Shown here: positions 1 to 7,817 of the stretch, piece after piece
Position numbering within the stretch: the stretch's first letter is position 1
Layout of the letters: each line of letters begins with the position of its first letter
Assembly (NCBI GenBank): GCA_030669695.1
Contig: DAOVDC010000003.1
Coordinates: 1 to 23,629, forward strand
Direction of reading: 5' to 3'
From: Candidatus Bathyarchaeota archaeon
GTDB lineage: Archaea; Thermoproteota; Bathyarchaeia; Bathyarchaeales; Bathyarchaeaceae
Length of the DNA: 23,629 nucleotides
The notes under the pieces: model-generated
The model's input: only the letters and a program-made list of their open reading frames with translations
The model's database searches: none
Told to the model about the DNA's origin: nothing
Translations under genes and position numbers: made by a program

Positions 1-65
1 GCGTGGTTAGAAATAAAAATAATACTTACTTTATGTACTTTATGTAAATTATAGACGTTGGAGTA

Positions 66-140
66 GGGCCGGTAGTCCAGTGTGGTTAAGACGTCGCCCT
101 CACGCGGCGAAGATCGCCGGTTCAAATCCGGCCCGGCCCA
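66..140 (+). tRNA. tRNA-Val(CAC)
   Basis: A complete intron-less cloverleaf. The acceptor stem GGGCCGG pairs with CCGGCCC, the anticodon stem TCGCC/GGCGA closes the loop CTCACGC with anticodon CAC, and the T arm is GCCGG-TTCAAAT-CCGGC. The discriminator is A at 140. The next bases are CA rather than CCA, so the 3' CCA is not encoded. The AT-rich stretch at about 36-56 probably holds the promoter. It decodes GTG valine codons. Confidence 0.93.
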
Positions 141-160
141 CATTTAAGTTTCATTTGCAA

Positions 161-672
161 CTATGTTTCTGCTTTCGTTTCTTCGGCTCTCTTCAAGATT
201 TCTCTTGAGAGAACTGGGCTTATGTAGTAGCCATAAGAAGTCAGTTTTTCAAAGCAGCTCACGAATTGTCCGTACGTTAGGTGATGTTTCTTTAATGCCT
301 CAAGTAGAATGAAAGGAGTACTCAAGGGTTTTAATCCCATGATTTTGCAACCTTTATAGCTACTCTATCGTCAACTAGCACATGCTCGAAATAGAGTTTT
401 TTAGCAAGAAGTATGGTGGAAGCTTCTCCAATGTGGATGCCAAATTTTTCAGCCATCTTCTCTGCTTTCTCTTTTTCCGCTTCAACAACCCCATTGCCTA
501 CAATCCTTTGAATAAACTCAGCCTCAACATGCCGATGTTCTAGACCCTTTTTGACGGCCTCCTCCCAGACGATGTCGGTTACGCGAAAATCCGTCAAAAT
601 CATGCCTAGAAGATTAATTTTGTCGATTTTTGCCAAGAAAATTAACGGCGACGCATTAATTGTCGCCTTCAT
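161..672 (-). pseudogene. DUF3368 PIN-domain toxin, frameshifted
   Basis: A PIN-fold ribonuclease toxin of the DUF3368 (VapC-like) type. The first 113 residues, read from ATG at 672, carry the early Asn/Ser (INASPL), the acidic GEAS segment and the VDDR motif, and end early in KVAKSWD. The missing C-terminal part continues in another frame to a stop at 161-163, with MGLKPLSTPFILLEALKK followed by SYGYYISPVLSREIL, which is where this family normally continues. The break is at the four-base A run at 343-346; one extra A would restore the frame. ATGA at 669-672 overlaps the upstream antitoxin stop, so the two were translationally coupled. A true one-base deletion, a sequencing error, or slippage on the A run could all explain it. 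Confidence 0.75.
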
Positions 673-967
673 AAATACTCCTCAATCATCTCCCTCAAAT
701 CTTCCTCGGAAGTCTTGAAACCGATTCCCCTCTCTTTCAAAACATCGAGGAAACGCCACAAAGGTACGTCAGCTAACTCAGCTGCCTTCCACACGGAGAC
801 AAGACCCCGCCTATAAACATCCAAAGCACGTTGAAGTACAAGCTCTCTTAAGCCCAACTCAGCTGCCTTACGAAGTATAGTGCTTCTATCAACATGCTCT
901 ATTTTAGCTACTTGTCCACTTTTTTTAATAGTTCCTCGTCAAACCTCACAGTGGTAACAGTTCTCAT
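669..967 (-). pseudogene. UPF0175-type antitoxin, frameshifted
   Basis: The antitoxin partner of the DUF3368 toxin. Translation from ATG at 967 gives MRTVTTVRFDEELLKKVDK and then a stop. A one-base shift near 909-912 gives AKIEHVDRSTILRKAAELG, which runs into the intact C-terminal part ending DLREMIEEYL. The N-terminal part resembles a ribbon-helix-helix DNA-binding segment and the rest matches the UPF0175 region found next to DUF3368 toxins. Reading AAG-TTA instead of AAG-TA would repair it. An ORF starting at 857 could still make a 62-residue C-terminal piece. Both members of the pair carry one-base losses, which suggests the module is dead. Confidence 0.72.
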
Positions 968-999
968 ATAATCACACAATACAAAAAAATACAACGTCA

Positions 1000-1007
1000 T
1001 ATATAAA
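1000..1007 (-). promoter_or_regulatory. TATA box for the toxin-antitoxin pair
   Basis: TTTATATA on the minus strand, about 33 bases before the antitoxin ATG at 967. This spacing fits an archaeal promoter with a very short leader. Confidence 0.5.
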
Positions 1008-1057
1008 CAACGCACCACGTATCACTGATTCAAATACAGCTGACCAACATGTATTGC

Positions 1058-1093
1058 AAGGAGCCTAGCATAGATTTATAAGGAGCCTAGCAT
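1058..1093 (+). repeat. 14-nt direct repeat around a TATA-like site
   Basis: AAGGAGCCTAGCAT occurs exactly at 1058-1071 and 1080-1093, a 22-base period (two helical turns). The AT-rich bases ATTTATA lie between the copies. It is upstream of the small zinc protein at 1167 and could be an operator. Confidence 0.5.
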
Positions 1094-1166
1094 TGCATGA
1101 ATAAATACGCAAGAACCAAGATTCTGAAGAGATCTGATTCTTGTTCAAACAAAGGAGTGTGAATTA

Positions 1167-1328
1167 GTGGCATACAGAGAAAGAAGATCCAGCGGACCCA
1201 GAGAAATGCATAAAGCCGTCTGTGCAGATTGTGGCCAAGAATGTGAAGTTCCATTCAAACCCGATCCTAGCAGACCAGTTTACTGCAGAGAATGCTGGGC
1301 GAAGAAAAGAGAATCGAGAAGGTATTGA
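1167..1328 (+). CDS. CxxC-x17-CxxC small zinc-binding protein
   Basis: A 53-residue protein that starts at GTG, with AAAGGAG nine bases upstream. Two CxxC pairs (CADC and CREC) are separated by exactly 17 residues, the spacing of the known CxxC-x17-CxxC family of tiny zinc-ribbon proteins in archaea and some bacteria. The N-terminus (AYRERRSSGPREMHKA) and C-terminus (AKKRESRRY) are strongly basic, so nucleic-acid or ribosome contact is plausible. No function has been assigned to this family that I know of. The gene stands alone, between a direct-repeat promoter region and a T-rich terminator. Confidence 0.85.
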   Translation: MAYRERRSSGPREMHKAVCADCGQECEVPFKPDPSRPVYCRECWAKKRESRRY

Positions 1329-1333
1329 TTCTA

Positions 1334-1376
1334 GGTTCATTATAGAACCGCTTCAATTTATTCTAAACGTTTTTTT
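1334..1376 (+). terminator. Hairpin and T-run after the CxxC gene
   Basis: GGTTC-ATTATA-GAACC at 1334-1349 can form a short hairpin, and a run of seven T at 1370-1376 follows. Archaeal termination depends mainly on the T run. Confidence 0.4.
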
Positions 1377-1504
1377 CAATTAACAGAGATAATTTTGTTA
1401 AACTCGGACCCGTAATTGGTCTGCATCCAACATTTACCCCCTTACCATGAGAAATAAATACTGCTTCAACCCTTACTAAAAAACTAAGACGGAAGGTATT
1501 TGCA

Positions 1505-2656
1505 ATGATTACGAAAGAAAAAATTGTGAAATGCGCTGAGGCCATCGTGAACGGTATGAACCTCAAGAAGGGAGAAGCCGTTCTCATACGCGGAGGCACC
1601 CATACTCAAGAGTTGCTTGAAGAAATCGGCATCCTCTGCTACAAACGTGGCGCCTCTCCAATAATTTCAGCTACCTCCGACAGTTACTCAGCAAGAGTGT
1701 ACGACGAGATTCCGAAAGAAAGTCTTGAAATCACTCCCAAACACTACTTAGGAATGGTCAAAGAAATAGATGCATACATCATCGTCGAACCCTTCCAAGA
1801 TCCGGAAATTCAGACCAGATTTTCCCGAGAAAAGATGGCTACAAGGCAAAAAGCCACGGTTCCCATTCGAAAAGAGCTTTACGGCGAAGAAACGGGTAGA
1901 GGCAAAAAATGGACTTATGCTGGCTGGCCTACGCCTGAAGCGGCAAAATTCTACGGCATAGATTACGACGCGCTAGAGCGTTTAATCATCGAAGGCATGA
2001 TGGTTCCTGCTTCGACGCTGAAAGAAAACTGTTCTAGGCTGGCTAAACGTCTACGGGGAAAAGATGTGCTTCACATAACTGACGGAAAGGGCACAGATTT
2101 CACCTGCAAGATTAAGGGGAGACGCATCAACGAGGACGATGGCATAGTCGATGACCATGATATAGAAATTAACGATTTAGGCAATAACCTGCCAGCTGGA
2201 GAACTTTTCATTGCGCCACACGAAACAGTAGGCGAGGGAACCATATACTGCCCCATCACCATTGACCGCTTCAGCAACAAAATCATCAAAGACGTAACGC
2301 TTCACTTTAAGAACGGAAAGTTGCTGCTAGACGAGTGTAAGGCAGGAACCAATCGTGACCAAATGATTGATTCCTTTAATCGATGCGTGGAAATCGACAA
2401 GAAAGAGAAAGAAGTCCGAACAACGAACATCGCAGAGTTGGGTATAGGCTGCAACCCTGCAATCGACAGGGCAATTGGCTACATTCTCACGGACGAGAAG
2501 TTAGGCGGTTCAGTTCACGTTGCCTTCGGCTCAAACTTCAGTTATGGCGGAACCTCGAAGTCGAGTATGCATTGGGATTTTGTAACTCATCCAAGCGCAA
2601 CGATTGAAGTCGTTGACACAAAGGAAATTATCATGAGGGACGGAAAGATTCTCTAA
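1505..2656 (+). CDS. M29-family metallo-aminopeptidase
   Basis: A 383-residue cytosolic aminopeptidase of peptidase family M29 (AmpS / aminopeptidase T / PepS type), which removes N-terminal residues from peptides with a two-metal site. The metal-binding candidates are visible in order: Glu233 (LPAGELFIAP), Glu311 (AELGIG), His338 (GGSVHVAFG), Tyr347, and His356/Asp358 (MHWDF). The length is close to the usual 360-410. The ATG at 1505 has GGAAGG about a dozen bases upstream. The gene stands alone, and nothing suggests decay. Its likely role is general peptide recycling in a heterotroph. Exact specificity cannot be read from the sequence. Confidence 0.92.
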   Translation: MITKEKIVKCAEAIVNGMNLKKGEAVLIRGGTHTQELLEEIGILCYKRGASPIISATSDSYSARVYDEIPKESLEITPKHYLGMVKEIDAYIIVEPFQDPEIQTRFSREKMATRQKATVPIRKELYGEETGRGKKWTYAGWPTPEAAKFYGIDYDALERLIIEGMMVPASTLKENCSRLAKRLRGKDVLHITDGKGTDFTCKIKGRRINEDDGIVDDHDIEINDLGNNLPAGELFIAPHETVGEGTIYCPITIDRFSNKIIKDVTLHFKNGKLLLDECKAGTNRDQMIDSFNRCVEIDKKEKEVRTTNIAELGIGCNPAIDRAIGYILTDEKLGGSVHVAFGSNFSYGGTSKSSMHWDFVTHPSATIEVVDTKEIIMRDGKIL

Positions 2657-2697
2657 AAATCTGCAAACTCTTTCTTACAGGTATACAAGAGAATTGG

Positions 2698-2943
2698 TCA
2701 TTGCTTTTGTCCACATTCAGGACAGAATCGGGCTACGAAAGGAATTCGACTCTTACATTTGGAACAGATTCTAGACGCAAAAGCCCACACTGATTGAGGA
2801 CGTAGCAAGGTTCCACAGAAGTTGCAATAATTGGAAACTATGGAAACGCGTCTTCCGCATCTCGGGCAACTTAAATATCGTTGAAGAAAAGGAGGAGGGA
2901 CAACAATCCAGACTCCGATGCTCAACTCAGCCACTACACCCAC
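2698..2943 (-). CDS. Double zinc-ribbon protein
   Basis: An 81-residue protein with two zinc ribbons back to back: SCPRCGRR followed by YCNFCGTL, then RICSKCKSR followed by FCPECGQKQ. All eight cysteines are present in CxxC pairs. The N-terminal stretch from GTG at 2943 (VAELSIGVWIVVPPPFL) does not look like part of the domain, and a TATA-like TTTTATATT sits at 2946-2954, only a few bases upstream, so the true start may be further in. Such ribbons often act as stand-alone or adaptor domains. No partner is evident next to it, and it converges on the aminopeptidase gene. Confidence 0.7.
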   Translation of the reverse strand: MGVVAELSIGVWIVVPPPFLQRYLSCPRCGRRVSIVSNYCNFCGTLLRPQSVWAFASRICSKCKSRIPFVARFCPECGQKQ

Positions 2944-3037
2944 AATATAAAATGCACAGTCTATGCTATTAGTTTTGACCAGTAAGAGCTGTCCTCCGAA
3001 AACTTAAAAATAAACGTGCGAATCATGTTGATTACTG

Positions 3038-3142
3038 GCCGCGGTAGCTCAGACTGGGAGAGCACCCGACTCGATAGTAATCTATTTGAGGGTGAAGCTG
3101 AAGACCGGGTTGTCGGGAGTTCAAGTCTCCCCCGCGGCACCA
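3038..3142 (+). tRNA. tRNA-Phe(GAA) with 28-nt intron
   Basis: The cloverleaf is complete after removing 3069-3096. The acceptor stem is GCCGCGG/CCGCGGC and the D stem GCTC/GAGC. The anticodon stem CCCGG/CCGGG closes CTGAAGA (anticodon GAA), and the T arm is GGGAG-TTCAAGT-CTCCC. The discriminator A and an encoded CCA end at 3142. The intron lies at the non-canonical position 30/31 and has a strict BHB: CACC pairs with GGTG, the three-base bulges are CGA and AAG, and both cuts fall after the second bulge base. Inside the intron, CTC and ATAG pair with GAG and CTAT. A TATA-like TTAAAAATA at 3004-3012 is correctly spaced. Confidence 0.93.
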
Positions 3143-3317
3143 CTGACCTATTGCTGAAAAGCTTTTTCCACCTTTGTGTCGAAATTGGATATATATCAAA
3201 AATCGAAGTATTTCCGAAATCTGTATACGTAGTTTCCAGTGTTTCAGCGTCTCAATTTGGTGCAATTCTTGAAAAAGGTTTTTAGAAGCCTTGTTGAACT
3301 TGTAGTTTAGCGGAAGA

Positions 3318-3394
3318 GCGGTCGTAGTCTAGTTTGGTTAGGACATCAGCCTGCCACGCTGACGACCCGGGTTCAAATCCCGGCGGCCGCACCA
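3318..3394 (+). tRNA. tRNA-Gly(GCC)
   Basis: An intron-less cloverleaf. The acceptor stem is GCGGTCG/CGGCCGC with one T-G wobble, the anticodon stem TCAGC/GCTGA closes CTGCCAC (anticodon GCC), and the T arm is CCGGG-TTCAAAT-CCCGG. The discriminator A and an encoded CCA end at 3394. Its acceptor and T stems match those of tRNA-Gly(TCC) at 21344, so the two are close paralogs. Confidence 0.94.
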
Positions 3395-3455
3395 TGTAAA
3401 ATTAGTTATTTAGACAACAATAGTGAAGCAGATGACTTGTAATTAAAAAGTTTTT

Positions 3456-3698
3456 CAGCACGTGCTTTCTACCGCTTTTACCCATTTTTGGCTTCCTCCG
3501 GATGTCTTAACAGATATAACGTTTTTTTCAGCGGCGTCTTCTACGGTGTTCGTTAAGAATTCATTTGCACCATCAATAATTTGCAGCGGAATTCCGCCGA
3601 CGTTTCCTCCGACCACGGGACCCCTTTCCAAAGGGCTTCTGCAACGCTGAGCCCAAAGCCTTCATGTATCGACTTCTGTAAGACCATGTCTGAAGCCT
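3456..3698 (-). pseudogene. Glycosyltransferase (trehalose synthase-like) C-terminal fragment
   Basis: The minus strand reads [20 protein letters not shown] and then WKGVP. After a one-base shift near 3618 it continues [20 protein letters not shown] and ends at a stop at 3456-3458. The [17 protein letters not shown] and [11 protein letters not shown] blocks are the nucleotide-sugar-binding region of GT4-type glycosyltransferases and most resemble TreT-like trehalose synthases. The N-terminal two thirds are absent. The fragment abuts a histidine ammonia-lyase fragment on the same strand with no spacer, so this is a recombination product. It is not a functional gene. Confidence 0.65.
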
Positions 3699-3905
3699 AG
3701 AGTTAGCGCGGTTGTGACCTCTGCTGTTTTGATTAGGTTTTTCGGTATCATGAACTGCTGATGCCGCGGTCGCCGTTATCAATTGGGTGCCGTTGTTAAG
3801 GGCTGTTCCTTCCTTAAACTCTGCCGAACCGTTTCTATTCCGGCTTTTTCCATAACCTCTCTTCCGCTCATAACTTTGCCTTTGTATTCGGCTTTTCCCA
3901 TGCAT
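3699..3905 (-). pseudogene. Histidine ammonia-lyase middle fragment
   Basis: The minus strand encodes AEYKGKVMSGREVMEKAGIE, then in a second frame EFKEGTALNNGTQLITATAA, then in a third NLIKTAEVTTALTL. These three blocks are consecutive in histidine ammonia-lyases, just after the Ala-Ser-Gly cofactor loop; the (E)GxALxNGTQ motif is characteristic. The first ~155 residues, including the MIO-forming loop, are missing, and the 5' edge is at CATGCATGCAT (3899-3909). The rest of the enzyme lies on the opposite strand at 4868-5717, starting at about the residue where this piece stops. Confidence 0.72.
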
Positions 3906-3937
3906 GCATACGAAGTAGCAAAGAGGGTTATCATCTT

Positions 3938-4264
3938 GTGTCTTTTGATCTGTTAAGTCTTAAAACGGTTGAAAGGATACAGTTCTGGGCTGAGGATGAA
4001 GTTGAGGGGGATTATCTGAATGTTAGTGAGATGCCTTTCTTTGATGATAAGGGATTGTGGAATACGTTAAGGTTAGGTCGCAAATTTTGTAAGCCTTCTC
4101 CCATGTTTGTACGTCGCTTTTATGCGAAGCACAACCCTCATTTAAAAAGCCTTCAACATTTCCGTTTATATCAACGTTTCGGTAAAACCCCTAATTTTCC
4201 CCCGCGTTTTAAGAGTAGTTTCATGAATTTAGAGGCGATGATCAGCGTTTATAACATGCATGCA
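3938..4264 (+). other. Unrecognised open frame, possible gene fragment
   Basis: An open frame starting GTG-TCT-TTT (FDLLSLKTVERIQFWAEDEV) and including EMPFFDDKGLWNTLRLGRKF. It is rich in Trp, Phe and charged residues, like a real protein, but I do not recognise the family. Beyond about 4264 it only reads antisense to the helix-turn-helix gene, so any real coding probably ends at the CATGCATGCAT at 4255-4265. Both edges coincide with copies of that motif, so it may be another gene fragment. Confidence 0.25.
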
Positions 4265-4293
4265 TTTTCCACCAGTCCCTTTATGGAGAGGGT

Positions 4294-4737
4294 TCACCGC
4301 ATCAGGGATATGATTATTGAACACTCCAAGCATGCATGCCGTTTCTTCATCTCTAGGTATTCTTCGTGGAGCCTCTTGGTTTCTTCAACCGAGAGCTTTA
4401 GTTGGCGGACGACGTCAGCCGGACCGCCACCCTGATCGAAGATCTGGAACACCTGCGCATGGAGTTCCCCCCTCTTCCTCAGCTTGAGCTCGTAGTGTTT
4501 GCGGCAGGTTTTTTCCGATATGCCCGTCTCATCGGATATCCTGCTCCACGGGTACTTCTCCTCGTCCCTTAGGCGTATTATCTCGTCGATCTGGTCTTGA
4601 GTGACCTTAATTGGCGTTTTTCTCCCTCAGTTCTCCCGGTTTTCTTCCCGTTATCTCCCGGGTTGGCTTCAGGTGTTCCCCCTTTTTGCCCGGGTCTTTC
4701 CGGCTAACTCCCGCGTAATAACATGGGAATACATGCA
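4294..4737 (-). pseudogene. Helix-turn-helix DNA-binding protein, probably frameshifted
   Basis: An open minus-strand frame from about 4626 to a stop at 4294. It reads KVTQDQIDEIIRLRDEEKYP, then WSRISDETGISEKTCRKHYE, a clear helix-turn-helix of the resolvase/transposase sort, and a second helical part with ADVVRQLKLSVEETKRLHEE. No ATG, GTG or TTG begins this frame. The likely N-terminal part (SRKDPGKKGEHLKPTREI) lies in another frame just upstream to about 4737. The GC content is higher than in its surroundings, which suggests transfer. It could be the DNA-binding half of a mobile-element protein, with the catalytic half lost. Confidence 0.45.
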
Positions 4738-4867
4738 TTTATTAATATACGTTTCCGCCTAACCAAGGCTTATTACCCGGTTTCGTGGAGAGTGTTCTGG
4801 TGGCAGTCGTGGAGGGGGCGGTCTGGGTTCCCGAGATCCTTGTGGGGTAAGAGGGGGGTGCGGTAGG

Positions 4868-5717
4868 AGGTTTAGAAACTGACAGGACACCAAAAGAAAT
4901 TTTAAAAATTCAGACCACACGATGGGCAAGCCATAACAGCGAAAAACATCAGAAAGTTAATCGTCGACAGCAAACTCATCCAAACGGGAAGAGAAGCTAC
5001 GGAGAAAAATCGGCGTCCACACGACCGTACAGTCTGAGGTGCGCACCGCAGGTTCTAGGCGTTGCAAGAGAAGCGGTCGCATATGCCAGAAAAGTTGTTG
5101 AAATAGAGATTAATTCGGCTACAGATAACCCGCTTGTCTTCCCAGAGGACGAGGTTTGCCTTTCAGGATGCAACTTTCACGGCCAACCAATAGCTTTAGC
5201 CATGGACTTGCTTGGAATACCCCTAACGATGGTTGGCAAAATCTCCGAGAAGAGAACAGTGAGACTTATCGACGGAAAACTGAACAACGGTCTACCTGCA
5301 TTTCTAATACCGTCGGAAGCAAAAAAAGAAGTAAACAGCGGTTTAATGACCGCCACCCTAGCGTCGGAGAACAAGGTTTTGGCCCACCCTGCATGCGCAG
5401 ACTCGATCCCAACATCAGTAAACTTTGAAGACTTCGTGAGCATGGGAGTGACATCCGCAGAAAAAGCAAGGCAAATCTTGGAAAACACAAAGTATATAAT
5501 AGCCATAGAACTGCTATGCGCAGCCCAAGCAATAGAATTCCGCGGATCAGAAAAACTCGGAAAAGGAACAAAAGTAGCCTACTCAATGATAAGAAAAGCC
5601 GTACCAATGCTTAAACAGGACAAAGTGTTAAGCGAAGACATAGAAAAAATTAGACAATTTGCCAGAAAACGCATAATCCTTGATGGAATTAAGAAAACAT
5701 TAAGAATCGACTACTAA
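4868..5717 (+). pseudogene. hutH: Histidine ammonia-lyase C-terminal part
   Basis: The C-terminal ~280 residues of histidine ammonia-lyase, which deaminates histidine to urocanate. The blocks appear in order: ETDRTPKEILKI; RPHDGQAITAKNIRKLIVDS; then LRCAPQVLGVAREAVAYARK; then INSATDNPLVFPEDE, GCNFHGQPIALAMDLLGIPL, SEKRTVRLID and FEDFVSMG, to the stop at 5717. At least three one-base shifts occur before 5034 (near 4905, 5008 and 5032). From 5034 on the frame is continuous, so an ORF starting at ATG 5202 is intact but lacks the catalytic core. The N-terminal half is missing or inverted (3699-3905). The protein would not be active. Confidence 0.85.
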
Positions 5718-5916
5718 ACTAAAAATTTACATGAAACTCCATTCGATGAAATGAAAGTTCCGAAACGCTAATTTTTGATTTAATTCTTGAATGAAGAAGT
5801 TTCGTAGACTTTTTTGCGGGGAACGGTATACTGAAGTACATTCAGATAAAGATCGTCAAAAAGTTAAATAAGATAAATACATGATGTAAACAGAATTCTT
5901 ATTGTGGGATAATGAG

Positions 5917-7758
5917 ATGTATGGAAATTGGGGCAGGACACTGAGGGTTGATTTATCTAATGAAAGGTTTAACACGCAGTTAGTTGGAGATGCTTTTTTC
6001 AAAAAATATCTCGGGGGTGTGGGCCTAGCTTCAAAAATTATTTTCGATGAAGTTGGAGCTAACGTCGACCCGTTGAGCCCGGATAATATTATCGTGTTTT
6101 CGGTTGGGCCTTTCCAGGGAACAGGTGTACCTGGTAGCGGAAGATGGAATGTTTCAAGTCGGTCTCCTCTCACCGGAATCTGGGGCGAAAGCTGCGGCGG
6201 TGGATATTGGGGTCCTGAATTTAAAAGATCCGGCTTCGACGCTATTGTCATCAAGGGTAGAGCTAAGTCACCTGTGTACATTTGGATAGATGACGGAAAG
6301 GTTGAGATAAGAGACGGAAAAGAAGTGTGGGGTAAAATGGTCAGTGAAGCCAGCAAAATAATCAAAGAAGAAATCGGCGAACGTAGCGCAAAAGCTGTTA
6401 TAATAGGACCCGCAGGTGAGAAACTGGTAAGGTTTGCGTGTGTTGTGAGTGATCATGGAGTTGGTGGCAGATGCGGGCTGGGAGCTGTTATGGGTTCAAA
6501 GAACCTGAAGGCTATAGCAGTAAGAGGCACAAAGAAGATCAAAGTAGCTAGATCTGATGAATTGAAAGAGTATAGTAGAAAGCTTTACAAGAAGATTCAT
6601 TCGGCTACTGCCGAATTTCGAAAATATGGTACAACCATGTATCCAAAGGTATTACATGACGCTAGAGGCTACGGGCTGGCTAAGAATTGGAGAGAAGGGA
6701 AATTCAATGGAATTGATGAGCTCACTGGTGATCGCTTTCTTAAGATAACGGTCAATCCGATTGCATGTGCTGACTGCCCCATAGCATGCCATCGCCACAC
6801 CAAGGTCGTGAAACCGGAAAAGTACGCTTTTGAAGGATACGGCCCGGAGTATGAGACTATCGGAATGATCGGTTGGCTTAATCTAATTAACGACACAGAG
6901 GCGATTGCATATGCTGGTCACCTTTGCGATGAATACGGATTAGATACGATAACAGTTGGCTCGATGATTGGTTTCACAATGGAATGCTACGAAAATGGTT
7001 GGGTCACGGAGAAGGCTTTAGATGGAATTAAGGCTGAATGGGGATCCGCCGATGTAGCTGTAGCATTGATCCATAAAATAGCAAGAAGAGAAGGCTTTGG
7101 CGACACCCTCGCCGAAGGCGTCAAAAAATCAGCTAGAATCGTAGGTGGAGACGCATCAAAGATAGCGGTTCACGTTAAGGGACTAGAACTCCCAGCTCAT
7201 GATCCAAGAGGATTCTTGGCTATGGCTATAAATTATGCTACTGGGCAGAGAGGAGCATGTCATCAGCGGGGGTTCGTTTTGCAGGATGAGTCGTTAATCC
7301 CTGAGTGGGGGATATTAGAAAATCAGGAAGTTTACAGTATAAAAGAACCGGTGACCTCAGCTGCTAGATATCAGGATTGGGCAGAAATCTTTAATAGTCT
7401 AATCCAATGCGAGTACATGACATCTGGCGGATTAACACTCAAGGATCAAGTAACTCTCTTACAGTACATTACTGGTTGGAAAATGGAAGCAGATGAAATG
7501 CTTAAAATTGGTGGAAGAATCTTCACTTTACAGCGTGTTATTAACATACGTTTTGCCGTGAGCAGAAAAAATGATACCCTTCCGTTGAGAATTTTTGAGC
7601 CATTAAAGGAAGGAGTGAATGCTGGAAAAATACCTGCATCCTTCGAAAAAGCGATGAAGGAATACTACGAACTAAGAGGTTGGGATGCTGATGGCAAACC
7701 TACGGTGGAAAAACTCATGGAACTAAATTTGACAGAAGCGCTAAAACGTCGAGAATAA
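5917..7758 (+). CDS. Aldehyde:ferredoxin oxidoreductase
   Basis: A cytosolic tungsten enzyme of the AOR family that oxidises aldehydes to carboxylic acids and reduces ferredoxin. I start it at ATG 5917 (MYGNWGRTLRVDLS), the conserved AOR beginning; a TTG at 5902 would add five residues. From that ATG it has 613 residues, the normal length. The N-terminal domain shows the pterin/tungsten-binding glycine-rich segments (GPFQGTGVPGSGRWN, GRCGLGAVMGSKNLKAIAVR). The [4Fe-4S] ligands are Cys284, Cys287 and Cys291 (CADCPIAC) and Cys498 (LIQCEY), at nearly the spacing of Pyrococcus AOR. The substrate cannot be predicted. A second, ruined AOR lies at 19409. No AOR partner subunit or tungstate transporter is seen nearby. 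Confidence 0.93.
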   Translation: MYGNWGRTLRVDLSNERFNTQLVGDAFFKKYLGGVGLASKIIFDEVGANVDPLSPDNIIVFSVGPFQGTGVPGSGRWNVSSRSPLTGIWGESCGGGYWGPEFKRSGFDAIVIKGRAKSPVYIWIDDGKVEIRDGKEVWGKMVSEASKIIKEEIGERSAKAVIIGPAGEKLVRFACVVSDHGVGGRCGLGAVMGSKNLKAIAVRGTKKIKVARSDELKEYSRKLYKKIHSATAEFRKYGTTMYPKVLHDARGYGLAKNWREGKFNGIDELTGDRFLKITVNPIACADCPIACHRHTKVVKPEKYAFEGYGPEYETIGMIGWLNLINDTEAIAYAGHLCDEYGLDTITVGSMIGFTMECYENGWVTEKALDGIKAEWGSADVAVALIHKIARREGFGDTLAEGVKKSARIVGGDASKIAVHVKGLELPAHDPRGFLAMAINYATGQRGACHQRGFVLQDESLIPEWGILENQEVYSIKEPVTSAARYQDWAEIFNSLIQCEYMTSGGLTLKDQVTLLQYITGWKMEADEMLKIGGRIFTLQRVINIRFAVSRKNDTLPLRIFEPLKEGVNAGKIPASFEKAMKEYYELRGWDADGKPTVEKLMELNLTEALKRRE

Positions 7759-7817
7759 ACAACTGTAATCAAAGGATCAAGCCAAGACAAAAGTTAATTT
7801 AGGAAAACTTTGAGTTA

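Noticed and set aside
1363..1599. A 78-residue minus-strand open frame.
   Set aside because: It overlaps the start of the aminopeptidase antisense and has no domain or ribosome-binding site.
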